Source: Dendrobium chrysotoxum | Taxonomy: Eukaryota; Streptophyta; Magnoliopsida; Asparagales; Orchidaceae | Assembly (NCBI GenBank): GCA_019925795.1 | Contig: CM034303.1 | Span: 55,537,931-55,601,930 of the forward strand | Length of the DNA stretch: 64,000 nucleotides | Reading direction: 5' to 3' | In this document: piece by piece, positions 46,501 through 55,917 of the stretch | How the letters are laid out: the number at the start of each line of letters is the position of its first letter | Position numbering within the stretch: position 1 is the stretch's first letter | Notes under the pieces: model-generated | What the model was told of the DNA's origin: nothing | Database searches by the model: none | The model's input: only the letters and a program-made list of their open reading frames with translations | Position numbers and translations under genes: made by a program

Positions 46501-49500
46501 CATGTAAAATTTATATTTTATGATGATTTTGTTAATGACTCTATTGCTTACACACATTCATCAAATACCATCTTTCTTAGGTGCAATTAAAGAAGGTACA
46601 ATGCATGAATTCTTGCCTTTCATGATCAATCCCTTTTAAGTAACTCATTAACTTATCTCTTATGTTTATTATGCTAGGATTCATCTAATAATTAGGTAAT
46701 CTAGATAATGATGACTATGAACTAAATTAATAATATATTATATGCTTCTTAATGATATTGATTCATTAAGAGGTTTGTCTGAATAAAAATTTTTAAAATC
46801 AATTAATATTTAATTAACATTTTTAGACATACCTTGCGTACTCTTCTTCTCAAATAGATGTTTACTTAGAATATGCAATGACTCATTCACTTGTTTGGAG
46901 TTGCTTTATTTTTTTGCATGCTCAGCTTTACCTGTAGGTTTCAAGATTACTCCGTTGCATTTACCCTAAAAAATATGAATTTGACCTTTAAAAAAGAGTA
47001 ACATCTAAATCGTGCAACTAAGATCTATCCAAAATAACACGAGGTACGTCTATGACTATGAGCAGCACATTATATTAGATTGTATTATCATACATAGCTA
47101 GTTGAGTCATAATTAAACATTTTAGAGTGAAATAATAGTTTTATCCGCTAATGCTACATTGCATGATTGTGGATGTGGTTTATGTTTCAAATTCATGCGA
47201 TCTAAGGCAAACTTTAGTTTGCAAAGCTTCTTCGCATTTCTGAATTATGATTGAAAAATTGTAGTTTTTCTTCTAATCATATTCAACTTTAGGAGTAGTA
47301 GGGACACAATGAAAAAACTTTAGGAGTTATCAATGAACATTTCCTCAAAATTATTAATCTCTTAATTAAATTCAAAAGTCATAAAACATTATTTTTATTC
47401 TCTTTCTCCACATTGCGCGAATTTCTGTTTGGACACTCATTCTGTTTGGGCACTCGTTCTGTTTGGACACTCGTTTGTTGTTGTTGTTTGTTGTTGTTGC
47501 TGAAATCTTAGACCCAGTTCCATATGCTATTATGATTCCACTAATTAAGTATTTTTCTCATTTCTTAATAGATTTATTTGCTATTGTAAGATCTTTAATT
47601 GATTATGAAATCAAATATTTGCATGATTTGCTATTTGTCATTTATTCCCCAATGCATCTATACTCAGTTTCAGGTTTTTTTATGCTATTTATAAATGTTG
47701 AACAAAAATAGAATAACACGAAGGTCGTAAGCAAATGAAGGCTTTCTTCCAACTTTTCTTTCCAATCTGTCATTTTCACTCTTCTAATGATTTTCTATTG
47801 GCTTTGACATCAGGATGCTGCTAACCGGTTGTATGCCGGATGATGAATCATACAATTTGGTTATTGGTCTTCTACTCTTGAAGAACCAAATTGATTCTGC
47901 ATTGAAATACTTGGACATGCTTCTCAAATCTGGCTCCATGCTCTCATCAAGTGTATTTACAGAATATGTACAAAGCTGTGTTAGCACTGGGAAGTTGGAC
48001 ACATTAGCTTTAATTATAGAAAAATGCAAGGTATGTATTGAGTTTCATTAGCATAGAAAAGAAAATTCGGCCAAAAAAGAGTTTTTCATGCTTCTTAGTA
48101 TTTCCTGCGAGTTTGTGAACACTTCGTTTCCCCTCTCTTCTTCGTGCTGATTAGTTTCCACTGGAAATTCTCAGACAACTGATCAAAACAAAGCCTTGTC
48201 TCCGACTTGGAAACTGTGCAACTACATTGCAGACGTTGCAATGCAAGCGGATCATAGTAAACTTGCATTCTTTGCCTTGGAATTTTTGGCTCGTTGGATA
48301 GCTCGTGGTGAGAATGCACGCCCTCCTATTCTTCTTTCCGTGGATGAAGGATTGGTAGCTTCAGCCCTTGCTACTGCAGGCAGAACGTTTGATTCTACTC
48401 TTATAGATGCTTCTTGGTCTGTACTGAAGCGCTCTCTACGTCAAAAGAGGGCACCAAATCCAGAGACTTATCTTGCAAAGATTTATGCATATTCGTCCCT
48501 AGGAAATCTGCAACGTGCTTTTAGTACTCTTAATGAGCTTGAAACAACTTATGGGAACTCTGAGGATGTTGATAATGAGTTGTTTTCTCCTTTTACTTCT
48601 TTATGCCCGTTGGTTACTGCTTGCTGCAAGAACGGATTCTCAACTTTGGACTCGGTATGATTTTGGTCCGTTTGTAGTTCGATTCTTTTTTCATGCTTGT
48701 CAGCTCATACCTCTTGCAAAATGTATAATTAAGTTGTACTACTGTGTGCTTTGGTCCTTTTGCTAGTCTAGTTATGCTTTTATGCATTTTATTTTTTTTC
48801 TTTTTATTTGTTTTAAAAATGCGAATATTATGATACTTTTCTTCTTTGTCATGATTTTTTTGTGCCTTAAATTTACTTTCATATTACTCTGCGAATCATA
48901 AAGGATTGGTTTGGAAACAATCAGGTCTTGAATTCATTCTGTCGTTAGCAATCCAAATCTGATGGTTCTATTCAATCTTGATTTGGCTTAGCTCTCTAAT
49001 TTTGATTCAAGCCAGGTCTTTTTTTTTTTAATCTATTCAAGCTGATAATTCATGTGCTTTTTAGATCAAGTTTTTATCTCCTAAAACATATTTTGGTTAC
49101 ATCCATCCATCCATCCATCCATTCATATATGCATTAATACAATTATAATTAAATGCTTCTTCTACATGTTCATACATGCATGAACACTTCAATCTGATTT
49201 GAGTTAGCTCCATTCAATTCAAGTCCAACTCAGTCCAAGCTTTATTCAGTCCATCGTAATATAATTCAAATTCGATTCTAGCAAAAAGCATTCTACTTTT
49301 GGTACTGGCTTTTTAAAAATTTTCCTGATTGAATATGCCTCTCTCACACATTGCCTTTATCTCGATACAACATACAAGATTGAAGAGATCACTTTTTCCT
49401 GTATTTTTTTTATTTTTTATTTTTATTTTTTTTCACTTTTTCATGTATTATTTTGCCTGGTATAGTAATATTAGGTATTGTAACTTTAATCAATTTATTT

Positions 49501-50937
49501 TTTGTTTCATGTTATACTGGTCTTTCTATAATTTATCTGCTGCTTGCTTAATTAAATAACAGGTTTATGTTCAGTTGGAGAATTTAAGTAATTCAGATCC
49601 TCCTTACAAGTCGGTTGCTGCTCTCAACTGTGTTGTATTAGGTTGCGCAAACATATGGGATCTCGACAGGGCATATGAGACGTTTGAGGCAATAGCTGAA
49701 AAGATTGGATTAACACCTGATATACATTCATACAATGCTCTCATGTGCGCATTTGGAAAAGTTAAAAAGGTATCTTTCTTCGACTTTGCTTCCTTTGCAG
49801 CTCTTTTTGCTAAATATATGTATATAATTTAATACTGGGAAAAAATTGGTCAGAATATTATGATCAAATTTTGTTAAGAATTGATCTCAAACCCACTGGA
49901 TTTATTTTGAGATGAGTTCAATACAAGTCTTGATCGAATATCCTTATTTTAAGCTCATCTCAAAGTAACCTAATATAAATATTGAAAAAAAAGGTTCAGG
50001 ATATTCGGATTAAAATTTGCTTATGATAGTTTTCAAAATAATTAGATTTGCTTCGAGATTAAAATAATTTGCTTAAATTTATATTGTTCTTAATTAATAA
50101 TAAATTCAATAATTTGAAGATCCATTATAATCAAATTTTGATCAGAATATTCTTTCACAAGTTTTTCCTCTAAATATTATAATTATTTCTTCTAATTTAT
50201 GCAATTTTCAACTTTATTCTTGTGACAGACATCAGAGGCTTGTAAAGTTTTTGAGCATTTAGTTAGTTTGGGCGTCAAACCTAATACCACAACATATACA
50301 TTGCTTGTGGATGCACATCTTGCCAACCGAGATCCCAAAGCTGCTCTTCTTGTGATAGATGAAATGGTATGCTGCAAGTTTGCACTAATATTCATTTCTG
50401 TTGGAAATAAATATTGGATAAAGAGGGGGTGTATACCTATTAGATTTTTTTGAGATGAGTGCAATACATGATGAATAAATAAAAAATTATATTATAGTCA
50501 TCTCAAAATAAATCTAATTGAAGTACAACTCATCTCAATGAGAAATTATTACCTGCGGTCACCGGATACCGTCCGGAGGTGAATCAGGATGCGCCACGTC
50601 ACTTTTTTGCTGTGTACCGGTACTGTGTACTGAGTGACGTGGTGTATCCTGATTCGCCTCCGGACTATCTGGTGACCGCACGTAATAATTCCTCCATCTC
50701 AATACTAATTTTATTCCATTTTCATCATCATGGTTGCTACCTTGTCACTGCCAGGTTGATGCAGGATTCACACCCTCAAAGGAAATGCTTAAGAAGGTCC
50801 GAAGACGATGCTCTCGTGAGTTAGACGTCGATAGTGATGAGCGGTTACAATCTCGGGTTCATCAATTCGGTTATATGATGGGCGGTGAAGGTCGAAGGGA
50901 GCTGCTTTATAACCTAAATTATGGATCAAACTACTAG
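28538..50937 (+). CDS. P-class PPR protein, At1g26460-like, 6 exons
   Basis: Exons: 28538-29142, 47814-48030, 48175-48654, 49563-49769, 50229-50366, 50755-50937. All are GT-AG and in phase, giving 609 residues. The N-terminus ([17 protein letters not shown]) is basic, lacks acidic residues and looks like a mitochondrial presequence. PPR helices appear from about residue 138: [36 protein letters not shown], then across the exon 1/2 junction [21 protein letters not shown]. Exons 4-5 give [19 protein letters not shown] and [20 protein letters not shown] basic tail with [10 protein letters not shown] ends in LNYGSNY. There is no E/DYW domain, so it is P-class: a sequence-specific organellar RNA-binding protein for RNA processing or stability. 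Length and layout recall Arabidopsis At1g26460 (about 630 residues); that match is from memory. Intron 1 is 18,671 bp and full of transposons, the other introns 144-908 bp. Confidence 0.92.
29460..29850 (+). repeat. Intron 1 segment duplicated at 33.4-34.2 kb
   Basis: GATGTCACTTTTGATGGGTT (about 29515) and, further on, the ACAATCTGTTTGCAGTATGAAACATGC stretch (about 29735) have diverged counterparts in the same order at about 33930 and 34120. This suggests that part of the native intron was copied downstream within the same intron. Confidence 0.65.
29850..32545. other. PPR intron 1: unclassified stretch
   Basis: No domain recognised. A motif GCAAAATGGGCTATGCCGAT occurs in two diverged forms near 29990 and 30115. 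Two similar segments with GGCCCACCTCACTAAA (30750) and GGTCTACCTCACCAAG (31982) could be eroded repeat ends. Confidence 0.4.
32546..34010. repeat. Three tandem ~415-425-bp duplicons in PPR intron 1
   Basis: Copy A 32546-32959 and copy B from 32960 are near-identical (offset 414), each holding AATAGTGGTATATTTGCCTC, a G-run, and CTATGGGAAGCTTAGAACAA. A third, more diverged copy from about 33583 repeats the CTATGGGAAGCTGAGAACAA half. B and C also share a downstream GGATCTCTTA(C/T)CC...GATGTTACTTTGGATGG part. A long poly-G tract is at about 33090-33120. The repeated small plus-strand frames at 32761, 33205 and 33706 are copies of one another and have no known family. Confidence 0.85.
34015..34896. 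other. PPR intron 1: diverged intron copy and unclassified sequence
   Basis: 34015-34240 aligns by eye with about 29600-29850. The remainder shows nothing recognisable. Confidence 0.4.
34905..35595. mobile_element. Non-autonomous hAT-like element, GC-rich
   Basis: Ends TAGGGGGTGTCAA and (inverse right) TAGGGGTGTCAA, with an 8-bp perfect TSD ATACAAAG (34897-34904, 35596-35603). Long subterminal inverted regions are packed with GGGTCGGG/CCCGACCC words. The core (35100-35440) is GC-rich and contains frames up to 166 residues with no recognisable domain. TAGGGGTGTCAA ends with an 8-bp TSD are typical of a widespread plant hAT-type non-autonomous group. Confidence 0.85.
35871..36845. mobile_element. 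Non-autonomous hAT-like element with GAGGCG repeats
   Basis: Left end CAAGGTTTAAAATTGCACAA and inverse right end CATTGTTTAAAATTGCGCAA, with a perfect 8-bp TSD TGCGGTAC (35863-35870, 36846-36853). Subterminal regions are rich in GAGGCG/GCCTCA in inverted orientation. The interior has no transposase. The minus-strand 102-residue frame (36406-36714) has no recognised domain. Confidence 0.88.
36887..37378 (+). mobile_element. 5'-truncated RTE-type LINE
   Basis: An 18-bp perfect TSD TATTATTTTAACTTAGAT flanks it (36869-36886, 37379-37396), and the 3' tail is GATGTTGTTGTTG, typical of plant RTE LINEs. The sequence retains the C-terminal end of the reverse transcriptase ORF, with stops: [14 protein letters not shown] near 36955 (family pattern Y-G-x-E-C-W), MRMLRWMSG near 37022, and a [13 protein letters not shown] segment near 37220. 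Only about 490 bp of the LINE inserted. Confidence 0.9.
37397..38758. other. PPR intron 1: no feature recognised
   Basis: AT-rich sequence without recognisable genes or repeats. Confidence 0.4.
38759..39091 (+). mobile_element. Possible LTR
   Basis: It begins TGATGGGGACATTC and ends ATATCCATCA, with TGATGG/CCATCA inverted ends and a TATTTATAG-like box about two thirds in. No matching 5-bp TSD and no clear primer binding site follow, so this is tentative. A gag-like remnant lies 1.8 kb downstream on the same strand. Confidence 0.3.
39270..39420 (+). repeat. Minisatellite with telomere-like CCCTAA words
   Basis: Four or five degenerate units close to AACCCTAATCCTAGCCGCC with some CCAAACC spacers. 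The CCCTAA words recall the plant telomere repeat, but they alternate with CCGCC, so I read it as a local minisatellite. Confidence 0.65.
40045..40281 (+). CDS. Hypothetical acidic ORF
   Basis: A 78-residue frame beginning [20 protein letters not shown], acidic, with gene-like codon use and higher GC than its flanks. A GTGAAC donor-like site follows GACAAAG. I do not recognise it. It lies in PPR intron 1, between a possible LTR and a gag remnant, so it may be the leader or first ORF of a retroelement. Confidence 0.25.
   Translation: MADPERDHGFVFDDQGFIDILRSLFFDIDFENDQSVEDYVERILFSLVTATTNNTLSFRGDLPPTPDKGELSSKSYLF
40850..41780 (+). pseudogene. Ty3/gypsy gag remnant
   Basis: The plus-strand frame with stops reads [20 protein letters not shown] and then [17 protein letters not shown], followed by [10 protein letters not shown]. 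This is the pattern of the plant retrotransposon gag domain (F-D-G...W...Y...K...L-K-G-x-A...W...F). A broken zinc knuckle, R-C-Y-C-K-K-Q-G, is near 41425-41450. The open frame at 41454-41777 continues it. No pol follows on this strand. Confidence 0.65.
41800..42312 (-). pseudogene. Gypsy integrase C-terminus, 3' side of a nested insertion
   Basis: Minus-strand traces P-R-K-P-I-D-L, then [10 protein letters not shown] and [10 protein letters not shown], match the integrase C-terminal module. It continues the pol remnant at 44818-47300, which was split by the gag-only element at 42313-44817. Confidence 0.6.
42313..42771 (-). repeat. 3' LTR of the gag-only element
   Basis: Direct partner of 44347-44817. 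On the minus strand it begins TGTTAGATTGGTCC and ends TTTCCTATCA. It is the 3' LTR because the polypurine tract abuts it at 42772. Confidence 0.9.
42772..42787 (-). other. Polypurine tract
   Basis: Minus strand CTTTGGGAGGGGATAT, directly upstream of the 3' LTR: the plus-strand priming site for reverse transcription. Confidence 0.7.
42880..44304 (-). pseudogene. Gag of the gag-only element, with stops
   Basis: Reading from high to low coordinates. The N-terminal coiled coil ([20 protein letters not shown], 44215 downward) is preceded by a short extension. A charged, repeat-like linker built of N-L-K-G/M-I-E-x-V motifs lies at 43577-43864. The gag core at 43560-43100 has [15 protein letters not shown], then [19 protein letters not shown] then M-N-G-L-K, then [19 protein letters not shown]. 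The zinc knuckle C-F-R-C-D-E-I has a stop right after it, and the usual G-H-x-C is G-Y-R-Y. At least four in-frame stops make it inactive as given. Known family: plant Ty3/gypsy Retrotrans_gag. Confidence 0.8.
44332..44343 (-). other. Primer binding site (initiator tRNA-Met)
   Basis: Minus strand TGGTATCAGAAC, matching the usual plant TGGTATCAGAGC at 11 of 12 positions, three bases inside the 5' LTR. Confidence 0.85.
44347..44817 (-). repeat. 5' LTR of the gag-only element
   Basis: Minus strand TGTTAGACCGGTCC...TTTCCTATCA. It is the 5' LTR because the primer binding site follows it. Compared with the 3' LTR it has scattered substitutions and about 12 extra bases, so the insertion is not recent. 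Confidence 0.9.
44806..44945. repeat. 71-bp tandem duplication spanning an LTR boundary
   Basis: 44806-44876 and 44877-about 44945 are near-identical. The unit includes the last 12 bp of the LTR (ACCGGTCTAACA), the TSD GATAC, and 54 bp of flanking integrase sequence. It therefore arose after the gag-only element inserted. Confidence 0.9.
44818..47300 (-). pseudogene. Ancient gypsy pol remnant (RT-RNase H-integrase)
   Basis: Read on the minus strand from 47300 down, with many stops. The RT entry segment has P-L-N-E-S-I-S-L-R near 46760. The RT palm has [34 protein letters not shown] and [20 protein letters not shown] (46600-46360). RT thumb and connection include [12 protein letters not shown] near 46070. 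RNase H has M-I-S-C-D-A-S near 45925. The integrase core has [10 protein letters not shown] near 45050, then G-T-T-L-F-E-I-V at the insertion point. Order and motifs fit a plant Ty3/gypsy element of the same kind as the fragment at 3.7 kb. It is long dead and lies in PPR intron 1. Confidence 0.8.
47420..47474. repeat. 17-bp tandem repeat, three copies
   Basis: TTCTGTTTGGACACTCG-type units, immediately followed by a TTGTTGTTG run. It lies 340 bp upstream of PPR exon 2. Confidence 0.75.
50540..50694. mobile_element. Mutator-like hairpin MITE in PPR intron 5
   Basis: Left end GAGAAATTATTACCTGCGGT and inverse right end GAGGAATTATTACGTGCGGT. The inverted arms continue to the middle (CACGTCACT on both sides), making an almost perfect hairpin. 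A perfect 9-bp TSD CATCTCAAT flanks it (50531-50539, 50695-50703), the length typical of Mutator-like elements. It lies 60 bp from exon 6. Confidence 0.93.
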
Positions 50938-51929
50938 GCCAATGCTAATTTTTAAGGTAATACTCTATGTTCAATTCATCATTATGTGGTGTGGTTAGAA
51001 TCTAATTTTTTTATATCTTCTATTGTTGTGAAAATCCTCAGGTAAACATTTTGCTTACCTATTCCTACTGAGTTTCTTTTTTCAGATTATGCAATAATAA
51101 AATTTTGGGTGATTTATAGCGTACCACAAAATTCTTATATTTTCACATAGGTAACTCCTCAATTTTTATATTTATTTATATATCACTTCAATATTTAAAT
51201 TACATCAAAATATTTGTATTAAAATATGCAAATGACATTTATTATTAATATATTTTTTGATGTGACAATTTTTTTGTTGTTTTCTAAAGCAGTAAAAAAA
51301 CTATCCCGAATGAAGCCATATATATTCTAGTGTTATATAAGTAAATATTAAAAAAAGTTGGCATCCGAAATGTATATACTTAAATTTTTTGTGATATGTG
51401 TATATACTCCTATAGTTTTTTATTTATGCAGTAAGTGACATTATGTATCTTTTGATTTTATCAGGTTAAGTCTGCCTGATCTCTGATGGTTCATTAGAAG
51501 AAGAAGAAGAAAAATAAGGAAGTTTCTGAATGTAAATTATTATCTATATTCAATTTTGACTACTTCAAAGGTCAGATTAAGGACAACAGAGTCGCTTTTA
51601 TTACATGCTCATCACTCATATTCTTCATGGCAATCACAAGGCATCGTAATATTTCAGTCTGGTACCACTTGTATCAAGTAGTCTTCTACGAGCAACTTGT
51701 AATTTTATTTCGCTATCATTTTTCAACAGTAATTATAATTTTATTTTGCTATTATTTTTTTTTTCTGTTTTTCATTATTTTTTCAAAAAAGTATTTAACA
51801 ATTTTACAATCAATTTTACATAATGCTACATCTGTCGAAAACCGTCCTTTAACCTTTTGACATTTAATGATAAATGAAAGGTAGACAAAAAAAAAAAAAA
51901 AAAGAAAAATCATGAATGAAATTCATTTT
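50938..51929. other. Downstream region of the PPR gene
   Basis: Contains the 3' untranslated region. A donor-like AAG-GTAATAC at about 50955 and an acceptor-like TTTTATCAG at about 51466 could bound a 3'-UTR intron; this cannot be confirmed from sequence alone. Part of a TTTCTAAAGCAGTAAAAAAA repeat lies near 51290. Confidence 0.4.
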
Positions 51930-52226
51930 TAGAGTGTTGCGGATTGGTACATTCATGATGATAGAAAGATAAATAGTTTAATATTTTAGTTTTGTATGAG
52001 GATTTAATGCCCAATTAGGTAAAAGAGAGGATGTAGCGTTCATAAGAGACAAGAGTTTTTTATGTGGAAACTCTTAAAAAAGGGAAAAAATTATGGGGCC
52101 TGGCTCAGTTTAAATGAATCTATTAGTGTTTACAATCAATTTTAAATGAGGCCCTTTCTTGAGGGGAAGGCTTTGGTTTGATGTAGCAAATATATATAAT
52201 ATAGAGTGCATTACATGGTGGGAATT

Positions 52227-52939
52227 TAGTGGCGGAGTCAGAAATTTTATTAGGGGGGCCTAAATTAAAATAGTTCTGCTTGCCGTCTTATTTGGAGGGT
52301 TAGAATATATTAAAAGAGTTTTGTTTGCCGTCTTATTATCGGAGCCAAGAGGAGCTGTAAGATCAAAATTAAGAATGCAAATAACATGGCCCTTAGAGCT
52401 TATAATACATAAGCATCTGCCACGAGCGGTCTTTGTTTGGGGGCGAGAGAGGAGCGAAAGGGAAAATGAAAGTCGTGCTTGAGGTCGTAAGTTGTGAGTT
52501 GCGAATCACGAGAGAGGAGCAAGGGGAAAAAAAATCATTGATGATTTTCATGTGTCTAGAAAAAAGATGTTGGTGGCTTCTCTGGATTAATAAATAACTT
52601 TAAAAGGAAGATTTACAAAAATTAGAGCAGGTTTCCTTGTTGGCCAACTTGTTGCTCTGAGTCAAAATCTCTTTTCATCATTCTGTCCACAATGGAAAGT
52701 CATTCCTCCCTCTCTCTCTCAATATTTTACCCCATTAGTCTTTCTCTCTCTACGACTGAAGCATTGCATGATCCGGGTAAGACTTGAAATGGAAAAAACC
52801 TGTAATAAATAACATGAAAGCTCACAAGGGGTTGTAGTATTATACCATAATGGATGCATGGAAGTTGAGAGAGGAGTTGAATGGATGGGAAAAAGTTCTA
52901 TATGTGGGATTATGCCATCCACCCCTCCCCCCGCCCATG
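52227..52939. mobile_element. Non-autonomous hAT-like element nested in the LTR
   Basis: Starts TAGTGGCGGAGTCAG and ends in CCGCCCATG (inverse CATGGGCGGGG). Flanked by an 8-bp direct repeat TGGGAATT (52219-52226, 52940-52947), or 9 bp if one more G is counted. The GGCGGAG terminus resembles the hAT element at 21859. Interior without recognisable transposase. Confidence 0.7.
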
Positions 52940-52977
52940 TGGGAATTGGAAGAATCAATATTGATATGTTCGTTTAG

Positions 52978-54995
52978 TCGGCGGTCGACGGAGATTGGAA
53001 AGACCATTGTCGGGCGACGGAGGTCGGAAGGACCCTACTCTGTGGGCGACAATGGTCAAAAAGATCATTGTTTGGCGATGGAGGCCTGAAGGACTGTAGT
53101 CGGTGGGTGACAGACCTAGTTAGCGGGTGATGGAGGTTGGAAGGATTGTATTTGGCAGATGACAGTGGTCAGAAAGATCTTTTTCTGGTGACGGAGGTCG
53201 AAAGGACCTTAGTTAGGGGTGACGAAGGTTGGAAAGACCATAGTCTGGCAACAAAGGTCAGAAGGATCATAGTCGGCGAGCGATAGTGGTCAGAAAGATC
53301 GTTGTATGGCGACGAAAGTTAGAAGGACCGTAGTTGGCGGGCGACAGTGGTCAGAAAGATCGTTGTTTAATGATGGAGGTTAGAATGCCCATATTCGACG
53401 GGCGAGCGTGGTTAGAAGGATTGTTGTCTAGTGATAGAGGTCAAAATGACCGTAGTCGGCGGGCAACAATGGTTAGAAACATCATTGTCTGGCGATGGAG
53501 GTCGGAAGGACCATAGTGGGGGGGGGGGGGGGGGGTTGGTGCGACGGAGGTTAGAAAGACCATAGTCGGCGGGTGATAATAGTTAGAAAGACCGTTTTCT
53601 GGTGACGGAGGTCATAAGGATCGTAGTCAGCGGGCGACAGAGGTCGGAAGGATCATAATCGGCAGGCGATGGAGGTCGGAAAGACCTTAGTATGACGACA
53701 AAGGTCGGAAGGATCATAGTCGGTGGGCGGCAGTGGTCAAAAAGATCGTTGCTCGGCGACGGAGGTCGAAAGGACCATTATCTAGCAACGGAGGTTGAAA
53801 GGACCGTAGTCAACAGATGACAGTGATTAACAAGACCTTTATCTAGCAACGGAGGTTAAAAGGATAGTAGTCAGCGGGCGATGATGGTTAGAAAGATCAT
53901 TATCTAGCGACGGAGGTCGGAAGAACTGTAGTCAGCGTGCGACAGTGGTTAGAAAGATCGTTATCTAGCGACAGAGGTTGGAAGGACCATAGTTAGCGGG
54001 TGACAATGGTAAAAAGGATCATTATCTTGCGACGAAAGTCGGAAGGACAGTAATCTGGAAACGTAGGTAGTAAGGATCGTAGTCGGCGGGCGACGATGGT
54101 CAAAAAGACCGTTATCTAGCGACCGGGGTCGGAAGGATCATAGTCGGTGGGTGATAGTGGTTAGAAAGACTGTTATCTAGTGACAGAGGTCACAAGGATC
54201 ATAGTCGGTGGGTGATAGTGGTCAGAAAGATTGTTTTCTGGCAATGAAGGTCAGAAGATCTGTAGTCGACGGGCGACGGTGTACAGAAAGACCATTTTCT
54301 GGCAATGAAGGTCACAAGATCTATAGTCGACGAGTGACGGTGTACAGAAAGATCGTTGTTTAGCGACAGAGTTCGAAAGGACTGTAGTCGGCAGGCGATG
54401 GTGGTTAGAAAGATTGTTGTTTAGCGATAAAAGAAGGACCATAGTTGGCGGGCGACAATGGTCAGAAAGATCATTGTTTGGCGGCGGAGGTTGGAAGGCC
54501 CATAGTTTGGCGATAGAGGTCAGAAGGATCATAGTCGGTGGGCGACAGTGGTCATAAAGACTGTTGTCTTGTGACAGAGGTCGGAAGGACCGTAGTCGGC
54601 GGGCTATGACATTCAGAATGACCGTAGTCTGGCGACATAAGCTGGAACGATCGTAGTCGGCGGGCGATAGTGGTTAGAAAGATTGTTGTCTAGCGACGGA
54701 GGTCGGAAGGACCGTAGTCTGCGGGTGATAGTGGTCGGAAGGTTTGTAGTCTAGCGATGGAGGTTGGAAGGACCTAAGTCAGTGAGCGACAGTGGTTAGA
54801 AAGGCCATTATATGACGACGGAGGTCCGAAGGACCGTAGGCGACACTCAATGGAGGTCAGAAGAACCTTTATTTGGCGACGGAGGTTAGAAGGATCGTTA
54901 TTTGGGGACGGAGATCCGAAAGGACTGTAGTCGGCATGCGACGGAGGTCGGAAAAATCATAGTATGGTGATGAAGGTCAGAAGGATCGTAGTTAG
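52978..54995 (-). repeat. Expanded 61-bp dimeric minisatellite (array 1)
   Basis: About 33 units of roughly 61 bp. Each is made of two related halves: GACGGAGGTCGGAAGGACCG followed by TAGTCGGCGGGC (32 bp), and GACAGTGGTCAGAAAGATCG followed by TTGTCTGGC (29 bp). Units vary by transitions and small indels, and one has a poly-G run (53518-53535). Frames on either strand here encode only repeat peptides. Confidence 0.92.
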
Positions 54996-55202
54996 GCGAC
55001 GGTCTGACGACAATCAGTGGACGGGCTGGCGTACATCCGGCGACAGTCTAATGACAGTCGGTGGCCGGGCGGTGGTCGAGGAGGAGCTTGGTGGCAAGAT
55101 AGATCTCAGACGTCTCTTCATCTCCTCTCTTCTTTCTCTTCCTTGCTCTCCTACATCCTGCCTCCTTCCTTGCTTCCTCCCCTTCCAAGAGGAATGAGGG
55201 GT

Positions 55203-55211
55203 CTATTTATA
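55203..55211 (-). promoter_or_regulatory. TATA box of the giant LTR
   Basis: Minus strand TATAAATAG, conserved with 10481-10489 and 57642-57650. Confidence 0.6.
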
Positions 55212-55917
55212 GTTTTCTGAGGGTGACATAACCAATAAATAGGAGGGAGATCAAGGGTATGTTGGGGGTGGTTTGAATGGATGGTTGATAATGATCCCCT
55301 TGATCTTGAACCGTTTACTGTGCATTTGAATGTCTTAATGATATCAGAATTTGGCGATCTTGGGCTAGTTTGATTCGTCTCGTCTAGCTGCTCGATTCGA
55401 CTATAAACATGTCATATTTAGAAATCGTTTGGTAATCCAATTTATCCAAAGCCGCTTTGGGTCTTCGATTTGGACCCATTTGGGCTCTGATTGCGTCGAA
55501 TTTGGTGTCGTTGGGTTCGTCTTTTCGAGGCGTTCAGTTCAACTATAAGTTTGTTGAGATCGGAGTTCATATGATTCCGAATTTAATTTTGAAAGTTTCA
55601 ATTTGATTTTGCCTTGAGATTCGTGCCCAATAAAGATAATTTTTTGATGATATATCATAGAGAAAGTTGATGTGGAAGATAATAGGCAAGTGTTGAGGGG
55701 AGGGGGAGCCCTTATAACCGCTCAATTTGGAAATGAAGTACGGCTTGCGGGCTTAATGAATTTCGTGGCCTCCAACTGTTTGAGAAAATATCCAAGTCGC
55801 AGGTAGAATCCTATTTCTATTTTATGTTACTTTGCATGATGGAGCAAGTCAAATCCTGAAAATGAAATGTCACAAAAATCAAAACGCCTAGGCCCATATA
55901 TACCAATTAAAGTTTCG

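Larger units (their letters stand above)
51935..55657 (-). mobile_element. Giant solo LTR of the Tat-like family
   Basis: Minus strand TGATATATCATC...CGCAACA with a perfect 5-bp TSD TAGAG (51930-51934, 55658-55662). Its outer parts match the 1245-bp solo LTR at 9701-10945 (for example AGTGCATTACATGGTG and GATAATTTTTTGATGATATA). At 3723 bp it is three times longer because of a 713-bp hAT-like insertion (52227-52939) and a roughly 2-kb expanded minisatellite. The minus-strand TATA box is at 55203-55211. No retroviral coding region is present. Confidence 0.88.

Noticed and set aside
52978..54995. Resemblance of the regular array to a CRISPR array
   Set aside because: The sequence is plant nuclear, the units are contiguous relatives of one another with no unique spacers, and there are no cas genes.
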